Of a DNA stretch of 64,000 nucleotides, positions 8,131 through 15,939 are shown piece by piece (positions within the stretch are counted from its first letter, which is position 1; the number at the start of each line of letters is the position of its first letter). The notes beneath the pieces were generated by a model that was not told the origin of the DNA, made no database searches, and saw nothing but the letters and a program-made list of their open reading frames with translations. The position numbers were made by a program, and so were the translations under genes. The stretch spans positions 992,001 through 1,056,000 of the forward strand of contig CAXXHV010000002.1 of the NCBI GenBank assembly GCA_963678575.2. The letters are read 5' to 3'. The stretch is from Pleomorphochaeta sp963678575. Lineage in GTDB: Bacteria > Spirochaetota > Spirochaetia > Sphaerochaetales > Sphaerochaetaceae.

Positions 8131-9597
8131 TCACCTTTTTATTATATTTCTTTCACAAATTATTTCTTTATACAATTCATCATTATTTGAAGCACCAAGA
8201 GTAATTACAACATCACCATCTTCAATCATAGAAGCACAAATTGAGGATATCTCATTTTCAGCTTCAACATATATTGCACTATTTAATCTAACTTTAAAAC
8301 TTTTTAATAGTTTCTTATTCAAATCAACAACAAGTTTTTTTGATAAATCATCTTTATCATAATCCATTCTAGCACTTGAAAAGGTTTTTGTAATTATTAG
8401 TTTGTCAAAAAGTAAAAATACATTTAAAAACTCTTTATACAAAGCTTTTGTTCTGCTTGCTGTATGAGCACCAAATACTGCAAATAATTTTTTATTAGGA
8501 TACCTATTTCTCAGTTCATTAATCAAGGAATAGATTTCTGTTGGATGATGAGCATAATCATCAATATATACTATATTATCTTCAATAGCTTTTACATCCA
8601 ATCTACCTTTAACCCCAGGAAAAGTTTCAAGGGCCTTTAAAGATATTCTAAATAAAGTAGTAAATACTTCTTCACAAATTATATCATCATTGGATAAATA
8701 TAATTTAATATCATCAGCATCTAAAATAATACAAGTTGATAATATAGCTGACGCTAATAAATCACTTACAATTGCTCTATCAACATATTTAAAATCAAAA
8801 TAATCTTGATTAATTAAATTAATATGATATTTTTTTATATAATTATCATATTGAATTCTAAAATTTGAATTATCATAAAAACCATATGTTATAATGTTAA
8901 TATCATTTCTTACAATTTCAATTTCATTTTTAAGACTCTTAATATGTGAATCATCAATATTAAGAATTAAAAAAGAATTAGGTTTTAATTGCTTAGCAAA
9001 ATCATTAAAACTTTTTCTCACACTATTAATATCTTCAAAAAAATCTGGATGATCAAAATCAATTGAAGTTATAACAGCTCCATTTAAACTATATTTCAAA
9101 AAGTGATTTTGATATTCACAAGCTTCAAGAACAAAAGCTTTTTCTCCCTGATACGTAAAGGATTCTTTTCCTATCAAAGAAGATCCATATATAGAGAAAA
9201 AAGGGAAAGCTTTTCTTTCTTTATAACTTAGTAAATAAGTTGTAGCTGCACAAGTTGTAGTTTTACCATGAGTGCCACTAATTCCATATGCTTTTGTTGA
9301 TTTTGTTAATAAGGAAATATATTCAATATAGGAATACGTTTCATATGTTTTTTTTAATTCATTGACTAATTGATGTTTTTCATATGCAGTTGAATATATT
9401 ACTTTATCAATTTTGTAATCAATATTTGAAATAGAAAATTCCTCAATAATTAATATGTTGGATTCAATTAATTTTTCTTGAGGTTGAAAATATTGATTGC
9501 TATCAATTCCAAAAACAAAATTTCCTTGTTTTTTCAGTATTAAAGCTAGAGAAGACATCCCAGTTCCTTTAATACCAACTAATAAAATATTACTCAC
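8131..9597 (-). CDS. murC: UDP-N-acetylmuramate--L-alanine ligase
   Basis: Adds L-alanine to UDP-MurNAc, the first step of the peptidoglycan stem peptide. 488 residues: N-terminal Rossmann GIKGTGMSSLA (8-18), P-loop GTHGKTT (108-114), SIDFDHPDFF in the central domain and DDYAHHPTEI plus FGAHTASRTKAL in the C-terminal domain. The start is GTG at 9597 (MSNILLVG), preceded by AGGAAAA. The HPDFF wording where many enzymes have HLD is, as I recall, normal for spirochaetal MurC. An intrinsic terminator lies only 14 bases before this start, so expression from the upstream promoter may be attenuated. Mpl-type ligase is a less likely alternative. Confidence 0.88.
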   Translation of the reverse strand: MSNILLVGIKGTGMSSLALILKKQGNFVFGIDSNQYFQPQEKLIESNILIIEEFSISNIDYKIDKVIYSTAYEKHQLVNELKKTYETYSYIEYISLLTKSTKAYGISGTHGKTTTCAATTYLLSYKERKAFPFFSIYGSSLIGKESFTYQGEKAFVLEACEYQNHFLKYSLNGAVITSIDFDHPDFFEDINSVRKSFNDFAKQLKPNSFLILNIDDSHIKSLKNEIEIVRNDINIITYGFYDNSNFRIQYDNYIKKYHINLINQDYFDFKYVDRAIVSDLLASAILSTCIILDADDIKLYLSNDDIICEEVFTTLFRISLKALETFPGVKGRLDVKAIEDNIVYIDDYAHHPTEIYSLINELRNRYPNKKLFAVFGAHTASRTKALYKEFLNVFLLFDKLIITKTFSSARMDYDKDDLSKKLVVDLNKKLLKSFKVRLNSAIYVEAENEISSICASMIEDGDVVITLGASNNDELYKEIICERNIIKR

Positions 9598-9610
9598 AGT
9601 TTTTCCTATA

Positions 9611-9639
9611 AACAGAAAAAGACTGCCGTTTGACAGTCT
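9611..9639 (-). terminator. Terminator or attenuator between the zinc-ribbon gene and murC
   Basis: Minus strand: AGACTGTC, loop AAAC, GGCAGTCT (8-bp stem with one G-T pair, 9639-9620), then TTTTCTGTTT. It follows the zinc-ribbon stop by 21 bases and precedes the murC GTG by 14, so readthrough would decide murC expression from the upstream promoter. Confidence 0.65.
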
Positions 9640-9660
9640 CTCTCTTTAAAAAATAAAGAA

Positions 9661-9831
9661 TTATTTTGTATTTTTTAAATGTGCATTACAAGTTTTACAA
9701 ATCTTTACTTTCTTTTCGTCAATTGTGGTATCATATAATACTTTAATTTGAGTTCTTTTACAAATTGGACATGTACCTTTACCACTGTTGTATTCTTGAC
9801 GTATGCCTGTTCCTCTATGTGCTTTGGACAT
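9661..9831 (-). CDS. Small zinc-ribbon protein, 56 residues
   Basis: A short gene read directly from the minus strand: MSKAHRGTGIRQEY at the N-terminus, then CPIC (25-28) and CKTC (46-49), two CxxC knuckles of a zinc ribbon, with a basic C-terminus ending KNTK. AAGGAG lies seven bases before the ATG. It has a promoter of its own (9866-9895) and a terminator behind it. The composition is like that of a small ribosomal protein (L32/L33 class), but I do not see a match to a named ribosomal protein. I recall similar small proteins of unknown function in Treponema. Real gene very likely; function unknown. Confidence 0.75.
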   Translation of the reverse strand: MSKAHRGTGIRQEYNSGKGTCPICKRTQIKVLYDTTIDEKKVKICKTCNAHLKNTK

Positions 9832-9865
9832 AATTAACTCCTTGAATAATCAATAACTATTGAAG

Positions 9866-9895
9866 ATGATAGTATTTGAGAGCTATCCTTGTCAA
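9866..9895 (-). promoter_or_regulatory. Promoter of the zinc-ribbon gene (and possibly murC)
   Basis: Minus strand: perfect TTGACA (9895-9890), 18-base spacer, TATCAT (9871-9866), about 35 bases before the zinc-ribbon ATG. Confidence 0.6.
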
Positions 9896-10018
9896 GACAC
9901 ATTTATTGAACTTAATCAGTAGAAAGACATTTTTTAAGTTATAAAACATATTTTTTTAATAAAATGATAAAAAAACAAAATAAATATTCTTTAAATTTAT
10001 TTATATTAAGTTTTAGTA

Positions 10019-10046
10019 TTGATTTGTTTATATTTGGCTGTATAAT
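10019..10046 (+). promoter_or_regulatory. Promoter of the Fur-family regulator gene
   Basis: TTGATT (10019-10024), 16-base spacer, TATAAT (10041-10046). Predicted start near 10053, leaving about 25 bases of leader with GAGGA before the TTG start at 10078. Confidence 0.55.
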
Positions 10047-10077
10047 TTATTTATTAATTATAAATGAGGATTAAGCT

Positions 10078-10503
10078 TTGAGATCTGGTGGATATAAAAC
10101 AAAAAATAGAGAGTATATAATTGAAATATTAAATAATAATATCAACACAACTCTTAGTGCTGATAATATATTTGATTATTTACAACAAAAAAATATTAAA
10201 ATAAACATTACGACCATTTATCGAAATTTAGAAAAAATGGCAAAAGAAGATATTGTATTAAAATTCCCTTCTGCAGATGGAAATAAAAATTTTTATCAAT
10301 TGAAAAGTCATGGATTTACTTATGAAGATCATTTACATCTTCAATGTACTCAATGTGGTAAAGTAATTCATTTGGACTGTGATTTTATGCAAAGTTTTGT
10401 GCAACATGTAAAAAATGACCATAATTTTGATTTAACTTGTGGTAACTCAATATTATTTGGACTTTGTGATAAATGCAGAAAAAATTGTAATAAGTGTAAT
10501 TAG
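10078..10503 (+). CDS. zur: Fur-family metal-responsive repressor, probably Zur
   Basis: 141 residues; starts at TTG, with GAGGA before it and an in-frame stop two codons upstream, so the start is fixed within a few codons. N-terminal winged helix (about 1-80) with INITTIYRNLEKM as recognition helix; C-terminal dimerisation part with HLHLQCTQCG (the HxHxxCxxC metal motif, about 102-111), and structural LCDKC plus an extra CNKC near the end. Fur proteins repress metal-uptake genes when loaded with metal. The zinc importer genes follow directly in the same direction, which points to Zur rather than Fur, PerR or Mur. A candidate operator lies upstream of znuA, not upstream of this gene. Confidence 0.8.
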   Translation: MRSGGYKTKNREYIIEILNNNINTTLSADNIFDYLQQKNIKINITTIYRNLEKMAKEDIVLKFPSADGNKNFYQLKSHGFTYEDHLHLQCTQCGKVIHLDCDFMQSFVQHVKNDHNFDLTCGNSILFGLCDKCRKNCNKCN

Positions 10504-10535
10504 CTATTTTATTTTCTTTTTTTTATTTATAGCAA

Positions 10536-10564
10536 TTGACAGCTTCATTTTTTTCTATTATCTT
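10536..10564 (+). promoter_or_regulatory. Promoter of znuACB
   Basis: TTGACA (10536-10541), 17-base spacer, TATCTT (10559-10564). The predicted start near 10571 falls inside the palindrome at 10566-10588, the classic placement for a repressor site. Confidence 0.55.
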
Positions 10565-10565
10565 T

Positions 10566-10588
10566 AATTTGCAAATTAGTTGCAAATT
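10566..10588 (+). promoter_or_regulatory. Candidate Zur operator
   Basis: AATTTGCAAATT (10566-10577) is a perfect 12-bp palindrome. Its right part TTGCAAATT is repeated at 10580-10588, 11 bases later, one helical turn. It overlaps the predicted start of znuA transcription and lies between the zur and znuA genes. Confidence 0.45.
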
Positions 10589-10608
10589 CAAATTCAAAGG
10601 ATTAGAAA

Positions 10609-11451
10609 ATGAAAAAATTTATATTATTATTACTTACTGTTATAACAATTTCTCCTTTATTCGCTCAAGGAGTAAAAGAAGTTAATAAAAAGCCAATTGT
10701 TGCTGTATCTATAGTACCTCAAGCAACCTTTGTTGAAAAAGTTGCCAAAGACAAAGTTGATATCGTAACGTTAATTCCAAAAGGCTCTTCACCTGAAAAT
10801 TATGAACCAACTCCAAAACAAAGGATAGAATTTGAAAAAGCTGACCTTTATTTTTCAATTGGAGTTCCAAGTGAAAAATTTTCAATTTTACCGATGGTCA
10901 ATGAGAAAACAAAAGTAATTTACTTAGCTGATGAAGTTGCTAAAACTTACCCATCTTTATATATTGGAGAATCAAAAGATCCTCATATTTGGCTTAGCCC
11001 AAAAAGAGTTATTGTTATTATAGATATAATAAGTGAGGAATTATCTACTTTAGATCCAGCTAATAAAGATTTTTATAAAAAAAATGCAGAAGAGTATAAA
11101 ACTGAAATTCAAGCTTCAATAAATAAAATAAATGAAAGTTTAAAAAATCACAAAAATAAAAGCTTTTTAGTATATCACCCCGCATTTAATTATTTTGCTT
11201 CCGATTTTAATTTGAACATGTTATCAATAGAACAAGAAGGAAAAACCCCTACTCCACAATCATTAATTAACATAATAGAAAAGGCAAAAGAAAAAGGAAT
11301 TAAAAATATTTACTACCAAGCAGAAATCGCAGCAGAACAAAGTGTAGCATTTAGCAAAGAATTAGGTGGAAAAGCTATATTACTAGATCCTTTAAGTCCA
11401 AATTATTTATCAAATTTACAAATAATGGCAAATACACTTAAGGAAAATTAA
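10609..11451 (+). CDS. znuA: Zinc ABC transporter substrate-binding protein
   Basis: Periplasmic zinc receptor of the cluster A-I family. 280 residues; cleavable signal peptide (1-19) ending SPLFA before QGVKE, with no lipobox cysteine. Family segments: IPKGSSPENYEPTPK (57-70), DPHIWLSP (124-131, ligand H126), VYHPAFNYFA (188-197, ligand H190) and EIAAEQSVAFSKELG near 243-257 for the acidic ligand. In classical ZnuA/TroA the first segment is DPHTYEP with a ligand histidine; here E63-N64 stand there. The His-rich loop of many ZnuA proteins is missing. AAAGGA precedes the start. Zinc is inferred from the Zur-type neighbour; manganese is the alternative. Confidence 0.85.
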   Translation: MKKFILLLLTVITISPLFAQGVKEVNKKPIVAVSIVPQATFVEKVAKDKVDIVTLIPKGSSPENYEPTPKQRIEFEKADLYFSIGVPSEKFSILPMVNEKTKVIYLADEVAKTYPSLYIGESKDPHIWLSPKRVIVIIDIISEELSTLDPANKDFYKKNAEEYKTEIQASINKINESLKNHKNKSFLVYHPAFNYFASDFNLNMLSIEQEGKTPTPQSLINIIEKAKEKGIKNIYYQAEIAAEQSVAFSKELGGKAILLDPLSPNYLSNLQIMANTLKEN

Positions 11452-11455
11452 TATT

Positions 11456-12217
11456 ATGAATACTGCTCTCGTAGTTGATAACTTATCTGTAAAATATGAT
11501 AATAATTATGCTTTAAAGAATATAACTATGACTATAAAAGAAGGGGACTATCTTGGTATAATTGGTCCAAATGGAGGAGGTAAAACAACTCTATTAAAAG
11601 CTATTTTAAATTTAATTGATCACAAATGCAATAAAATTTTATTTTTTGGCAAACCAATTAATCAAGCAAAATCTTTAATAAGTTATGTCCCTCAAGTATC
11701 AAAAGTTGATAGGTCTTATCCAATAAGTGTAATTGAAGTAGTGTTAGGCTCAAAATTAAAAAAATCATTAAACCCTTTTTATAAATTTTCAAAACAAGAT
11801 ATTATAGAAGCAAAGGAAGCTTTAAAAATGGTTAATATTGAGAATCTAGCAAACAGACAAATTCAAAAACTTTCAGGTGGTGAATTCCAACGGTTATTAA
11901 TTGCAAGAGCAATAGCTACAAAACCAAAATTATTACTCCTTGATGAACCAACAGCTAATGTAGACCCTCAATCAAGGAGTATTATCTATAATTTACTAGA
12001 AAAACTAAATTCTGAAGGAACAACAATAATTATGGTTAGCCATGATACAATGGCAATATCATCTAAAGTTAAAAATATTGCTTGTATTAGTGAAAATTTA
12101 ATATATCATGGTAGTCCTGAACTATCTCAACAAGTAATAGATAAAATGTATGGTTGCCCGATTGATTTACTTGCCCATGGGGTCCCTCATAGAGTACTAA
12201 AAGAACACACACATTAA
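11456..12217 (+). CDS. znuC: Zinc ABC transporter ATP-binding protein
   Basis: ATPase that powers the zinc importer on the inner face of the membrane. 253 residues: Walker A GPNGGGKTT (37-45), Q-loop YVPQVSKVDR, signature LSGGEFQR near 140, Walker B LLLLDEPTANVD, switch histidine in MVSHD. The spacing to znuA is four bases and to znuB ten; AAGGA precedes the ATG. Wording such as PQVSKVDRSYPISVIEVV is typical of the manganese/zinc subfamily rather than siderophore importers. Confidence 0.92.
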   Translation: MNTALVVDNLSVKYDNNYALKNITMTIKEGDYLGIIGPNGGGKTTLLKAILNLIDHKCNKILFFGKPINQAKSLISYVPQVSKVDRSYPISVIEVVLGSKLKKSLNPFYKFSKQDIIEAKEALKMVNIENLANRQIQKLSGGEFQRLLIARAIATKPKLLLLDEPTANVDPQSRSIIYNLLEKLNSEGTTIIMVSHDTMAISSKVKNIACISENLIYHGSPELSQQVIDKMYGCPIDLLAHGVPHRVLKEHTH

Positions 12218-12227
12218 GGATAAAATC

Positions 12228-13058
12228 ATGTTAAGCTCAATTCTTTCTTATCATTTTATACAAAACGCTATTTTTGCTTCATTACTTTCTAGTATTGTAT
12301 GTGGTATCATTGGAACAATAATAATTGAAAAAAAATTAATTCTTATGGGTGGCGGAATTGCACACACTGCATACGGTGGTGTTGGATTAAGTTATTTACT
12401 AAATTTTAATCCTATATTTGGTGCTCTATTATTTTCAATATTAGCAGCTCTTGGAATTGGTAAAGTTCGAAAAACAAATTATAAGCATAGTGAAGTTGTT
12501 ATTGCCTTATTTTGGTCATTGGGAATGGCTTTAGGTATTTTGTTTATATCATTTATGAAAGGATATCCACCTGATATGAGCTCATATCTTTTTGGGAATA
12601 TTTTAAGTGTTAGTGATTTTGACATCCTTAGTATGGCTGTATTGACTTTCATAATTTTACTGATATTAACAATATTTTTTGAAGACTGGAAAATATATTT
12701 ATTTGATGAAGAAATGGCAAAAATAAATGGACTTAATACTAATTTCTTAGAATATACTCTATTAATTTTAATTGCTATTTCAGTTGTAATTCTAATTAGA
12801 GTATCTGGAATAATCATGTTAATAACACTTCTTTGTGCCCCAAGTGCTACAGCTTCATTAATAAGTGAAAAATTAAACTCAAGAATGTTACTTGCATCAT
12901 TAATTGGTCTTTTTAATTCAATTACTGGATTAATAATTTCATACTATTTCGATATTGCTTCTGGAGCATCAATTGTTATTTTTTCTGTTATTATATACAG
13001 TTTAATGTATTTAATTCGAAAATATAAATATATATCATTAATTAAAAACGAAAAATAG
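12228..13058 (+). CDS. znuB: Zinc ABC transporter permease
   Basis: Membrane channel of the importer (ABC-3 family), 276 residues with about eight hydrophobic helices. Family features: GGGIAHTAYGGVGLSYLL near 41-58, the cytoplasmic GKVRKT loop, and a C-terminal LITLLCAPSATASLIS. AAGGA precedes the start. Its 3' end overlaps the convergent barrel gene by 17 bases, so the two transcripts share their ends and no dedicated terminator is visible. Confidence 0.9.
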   Translation: MLSSILSYHFIQNAIFASLLSSIVCGIIGTIIIEKKLILMGGGIAHTAYGGVGLSYLLNFNPIFGALLFSILAALGIGKVRKTNYKHSEVVIALFWSLGMALGILFISFMKGYPPDMSSYLFGNILSVSDFDILSMAVLTFIILLILTIFFEDWKIYLFDEEMAKINGLNTNFLEYTLLILIAISVVILIRVSGIIMLITLLCAPSATASLISEKLNSRMLLASLIGLFNSITGLIISYYFDIASGASIVIFSVIIYSLMYLIRKYKYISLIKNEK

Positions 13059-14094
13059 TATTAATCCCTATTGTAAACCCATTTTCTAAATTAGAAAAAG
13101 AAGCTAGAGGTAGATATAAAAAACTTGAAATACCAAATGAAGGATTGTTATAGGTTAAAGCATAAGTTGAAACTCCCTCGTTTTTGTCAAAAATAAATAC
13201 TTTAGCAATTGTATCTTTTTTTTCAAAATAACCAATTCTTAATGAAACAGAATTATTATTAGCAAGTTGCATTTTTAATTCATTTCCAAATCTAAGTTCT
13301 CTATTTATAGAATCACCTATATTAACTAAATCTAAGGAAGCTTTATAGACAAAAGGATTTAATTTGTTTTCAATTGAATAAATATTACTTATATAAGTCA
13401 ACCCAAAACTTGCGCCCTTTATATATGTAGTTATATTATTCCTATTAGAATTTGTTGACAAATCTAAATTAGATTCGCTCATTATAGCAAGACTTAGATT
13501 GTTAGAAAAATTCAATCTTAAAGCAAAAGCCAAACTAAAAAAATCTGAATCCGAAATAGGTGTGTACGTAGAGAAAAATGAATTTACAATGTAATCTGGA
13601 ATAAAAAAGAAGTTTTCTCTTAATTCAAAATTTTTTCTCTCAACGGTGGAACCACCTTTTAATCTCATTCCAAAATCAATAACATCATTTAACTCATATC
13701 CCCAATCTAATTGAAGTAAAAATCTATTATATCCTGTATAACTCAATATATTATTGTTATAAGATCTATCATCCAGGCTATTTTTAAGATCTATCGTCAA
13801 GCTTAAATTTGTACCAAATACAGTTACACCCATATCCATATTGGGATATTGAAAAAAACCTAAAGGCATTGAAAAATTACTTGGATATAATCTTTCATCT
13901 AAAGAAAAATATGTAATTAGAGATGAGTCGTTTTCATCTCTTTTACCTAAGTTTGCAGGATTACTAAAACCACTTAAATCAGCTAAATTTGCATTTCCTA
14001 AACCTAATGTGTTTTGTGAGACAACATTGATTTGTGTTGAATATAATGGTGATAAAATTAAAACTAACAACAAACTTAAGATTATTTTTTTCAC
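13042..14094 (-). CDS. Outer-membrane beta-barrel protein, function unknown
   Basis: 350 residues from the GTG at 14094, which overlaps the upstream TGA as GTGA and is preceded by AAAGG; a longer frame to 14133 would run into the neighbour. Signal peptide MKKIILSLLLVLILSPLYS, then alternating strands rich in N, S, Y and F, ending in phenylalanine (TIFRF) as outer-membrane proteins do. The N-terminus of the mature part (NTLGLGNANLADLSGFSNPANLG) resembles the PorV/FadL-like conserved-barrel pattern seen in spirochaetes and Bacteroidetes. Substrate unknown. It is translationally coupled to the TSCPD gene, though a functional link is unclear. Confidence 0.6.
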   Translation of the reverse strand: MKKIILSLLLVLILSPLYSTQINVVSQNTLGLGNANLADLSGFSNPANLGKRDENDSSLITYFSLDERLYPSNFSMPLGFFQYPNMDMGVTVFGTNLSLTIDLKNSLDDRSYNNNILSYTGYNRFLLQLDWGYELNDVIDFGMRLKGGSTVERKNFELRENFFFIPDYIVNSFFSTYTPISDSDFFSLAFALRLNFSNNLSLAIMSESNLDLSTNSNRNNITTYIKGASFGLTYISNIYSIENKLNPFVYKASLDLVNIGDSINRELRFGNELKMQLANNNSVSLRIGYFEKKDTIAKVFIFDKNEGVSTYALTYNNPSFGISSFLYLPLASFSNLENGFTIGINTIFRF

Positions 14095-14339
14095 GTCAAA
14101 GCCTTTAATGCCTTTGCTAATTGATCTGGACAACTAGTACTTTTATTATCGCAAGTTATTCCTTCTAATTTTGAAATAACTTCATCAACTTTTCTATCAA
14201 GACAAAGAGCACTTATACCCTTTAAATTTCCATCACAGCCTCTTTCAAAGTGCAATTTTCTTATTATATTACTATCATCTATTAATAAATATATTTCTTT
14301 TGAACAAGTCCCTTTTGTTTTATAAGTATATTCTTTCAT
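14091..14339 (-). CDS. TSCPD domain protein (TIGR03905 type)
   Basis: 82 residues with the family's Y-x-T-x-G-T-C-S start (YKTKGTCSKEI), a central HFERGCDGNLKGISALC and the diagnostic TSCPDQLAKAL near the C-terminus. The conserved cysteines could bind metal; the function is not established. TSCPD domains also occur at the C-terminus of some ribonucleotide reductases, but this stand-alone form is separate. AGGAAG precedes the ATG. Confidence 0.88.
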   Translation of the reverse strand: MKEYTYKTKGTCSKEIYLLIDDSNIIRKLHFERGCDGNLKGISALCLDRKVDEVISKLEGITCDNKSTSCPDQLAKALKALT

Positions 14340-14375
14340 AATCTTCCTAATAAAAATTAACTATTTTTTAAATTC

Positions 14376-14403
14376 AATATATATATTAAAATAATTTAAA
14401 CAA
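14376..14403 (-). promoter_or_regulatory. Possible promoter of the TSCPD-barrel pair
   Basis: Minus strand: TTGTTT (14403-14398), 16-base spacer, TATATT (14381-14376), 36 bases before the TSCPD ATG; divergent from the murE promoter. Confidence 0.35.
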
Positions 14404-14430
14404 GATAATTATACAATATGTTTTTAAATA

Positions 14431-14460
14431 TTGCAGATTATCTTTTAAATATGATATTCT
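14431..14460 (+). promoter_or_regulatory. Possible promoter of murE-ddl-dinB, abutting the start codon
   Basis: TTGCAG (14431-14436), 18-base spacer, TATTCT (14455-14460). The predicted start near 14467 coincides with the second ATG of murE. No Shine-Dalgarno sequence is present. Confidence 0.35.
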
Positions 14461-15939
14461 ATGTTTATGGATAGCTTTAATTTAGATAAATATTTAATTG
14501 GTAGTTACTACTATCAATATCCAATTGATATTGAAGTTTCATCAATTACGTTCAACTCTAAAGAAGTAATTAAAAAATCTATATTTGTTGCAATAAAAGG
14601 TTTTAATAGTGATGGCAACAATTTTATTGATGAAGCTATTAAAAACGGTGCGTCTTTAATAATTACAGACACTCTCCCTTCTAAAGAATATAAAGATGTT
14701 GGGATTCTAATAGTAAAAGCACCTAGACAAGCTTTATCCCTTATATCTAGAAGATTATATAACTATCCTGATAAACAATTAAAAATAATTGCAGTAACAG
14801 GAACTGATGGAAAAACTTCAACTTCCTTTTATATTTATTCATTATTAAAATTATTAGAATTTAAAGTTGGTTTAATAAATACTGCATATCTTGATACTAC
14901 TGATAAATTAATCCCTTCTCCTTATAGGCAAAGCACACCTGACTCCAATATTTTATTTAAACTTATGAGAGAATGCGCAGACAACAATAAAGAATTTTTA
15001 GTATTAGAAGCAACATCCCATGCACTCTCCCCTTTTTTTAACAGATTAGCGGATATAAATATAGATATTGCAGTTATTTCAACAATAACTCACGAGCACC
15101 TTGATTTTCATAAAAGTGAAGAAAATTATTTACAAACTAAACTCTCTATAATAGATATATTAAAAGAAGATGGAATCTTTATAACAACAAAAAATAATAA
15201 TCAACTTGAAAATTGTATCAAGAGAGCTAAAGAAAGAAAAAAGAAATATTATATTGTGGAAGATGAAATTAATTATAAAACAATTACAAACAATCAATTA
15301 AAACCAATAATTATTAAATATTTGAATAAAGAATATATAACTTCTATTTATTTACCCATATTTATTTCTAATCTTGCTTTGGCGACCCTTTGTGTTAACA
15401 AAATAACAAATATTCAAATTGAAGATATTTTTTCTTTATTCCATAAAATTGATCAAATAGTTGGTAGGTTTAATATTATTGAAAATGAAATTGATAGAAC
15501 CTTAATAATTGATTTTGCTCATACAGGTGATGCTTTTATAAAAGTCTTATCAGATTTAAAAAAACTTAATAAAAGAATTATTGTATTATTTGGATGTGGT
15601 GGAGAAAGAGATACATCAAAAAGATATGAAATGGGTAAAATTGCTGCTCAATATTGTGATATTATCTTCTTAAGCGAAGAAGATCCTAGATTTGAAAATA
15701 ATAATAAAATTATGGATGACATAGAAAGAGGTATAAAAGATATAAATTCCAGCCTAATTCTCTATAAAATAAATGACAGAGTAAAAGCTATTGAAAAAGC
15801 TATTTCTATAAGTAAAAAAAGTGATATAATTTTATTTCTTGGCAAAGGTCATGAAACAACAATAGAAAGAAAAGGAATTAAATATCCTTATGATGAAAAA
15901 AACACAATAAATGAGGTAATTAAAAATATATATGGATAA
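14461..15939 (+). CDS. murE: UDP-N-acetylmuramyl-tripeptide synthetase
   Basis: Adds the third residue of the peptidoglycan stem peptide. 492 residues: N-terminal domain with SSITFNSKEV, P-loop GTDGKT (114-119), EATSHAL in the central domain, DFAHTGDAF and FGCGGERDTSKR in the C-terminal domain, GKGHE near the end. The specificity motif is EDPR (407-410) where meso-diaminopimelate enzymes have DNPR, pointing away from diaminopimelate and towards ornithine or lysine. Two ATGs open the frame (14461, 14467); no ribosome site is visible and the promoter spacing favours the second. Overlaps ddl by eight bases. Confidence 0.88.
   Translation: MFMDSFNLDKYLIGSYYYQYPIDIEVSSITFNSKEVIKKSIFVAIKGFNSDGNNFIDEAIKNGASLIITDTLPSKEYKDVGILIVKAPRQALSLISRRLYNYPDKQLKIIAVTGTDGKTSTSFYIYSLLKLLEFKVGLINTAYLDTTDKLIPSPYRQSTPDSNILFKLMRECADNNKEFLVLEATSHALSPFFNRLADINIDIAVISTITHEHLDFHKSEENYLQTKLSIIDILKEDGIFITTKNNNQLENCIKRAKERKKKYYIVEDEINYKTITNNQLKPIIIKYLNKEYITSIYLPIFISNLALATLCVNKITNIQIEDIFSLFHKIDQIVGRFNIIENEIDRTLIIDFAHTGDAFIKVLSDLKKLNKRIIVLFGCGGERDTSKRYEMGKIAAQYCDIIFLSEEDPRFENNNKIMDDIERGIKDINSSLILYKINDRVKAIEKAISISKKSDIILFLGKGHETTIERKGIKYPYDEKNTINEVIKNIYG

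Noticed and set aside
9964..10074. A 36-codon ORF with a hydrophobic core directly upstream of, and in frame with, the Fur-family gene.
   Set aside because: No ribosome site before its ATG, and the best promoter of the Fur-family gene (10019-10046) lies inside it. AT-rich DNA gives such hydrophobic frames by chance.
13042..13058. Frameshift or misassembly where znuB and the barrel gene overlap.
   Set aside because: The genes converge and both have normal C-termini; a 17-base tail overlap is ordinary in this compact genome.
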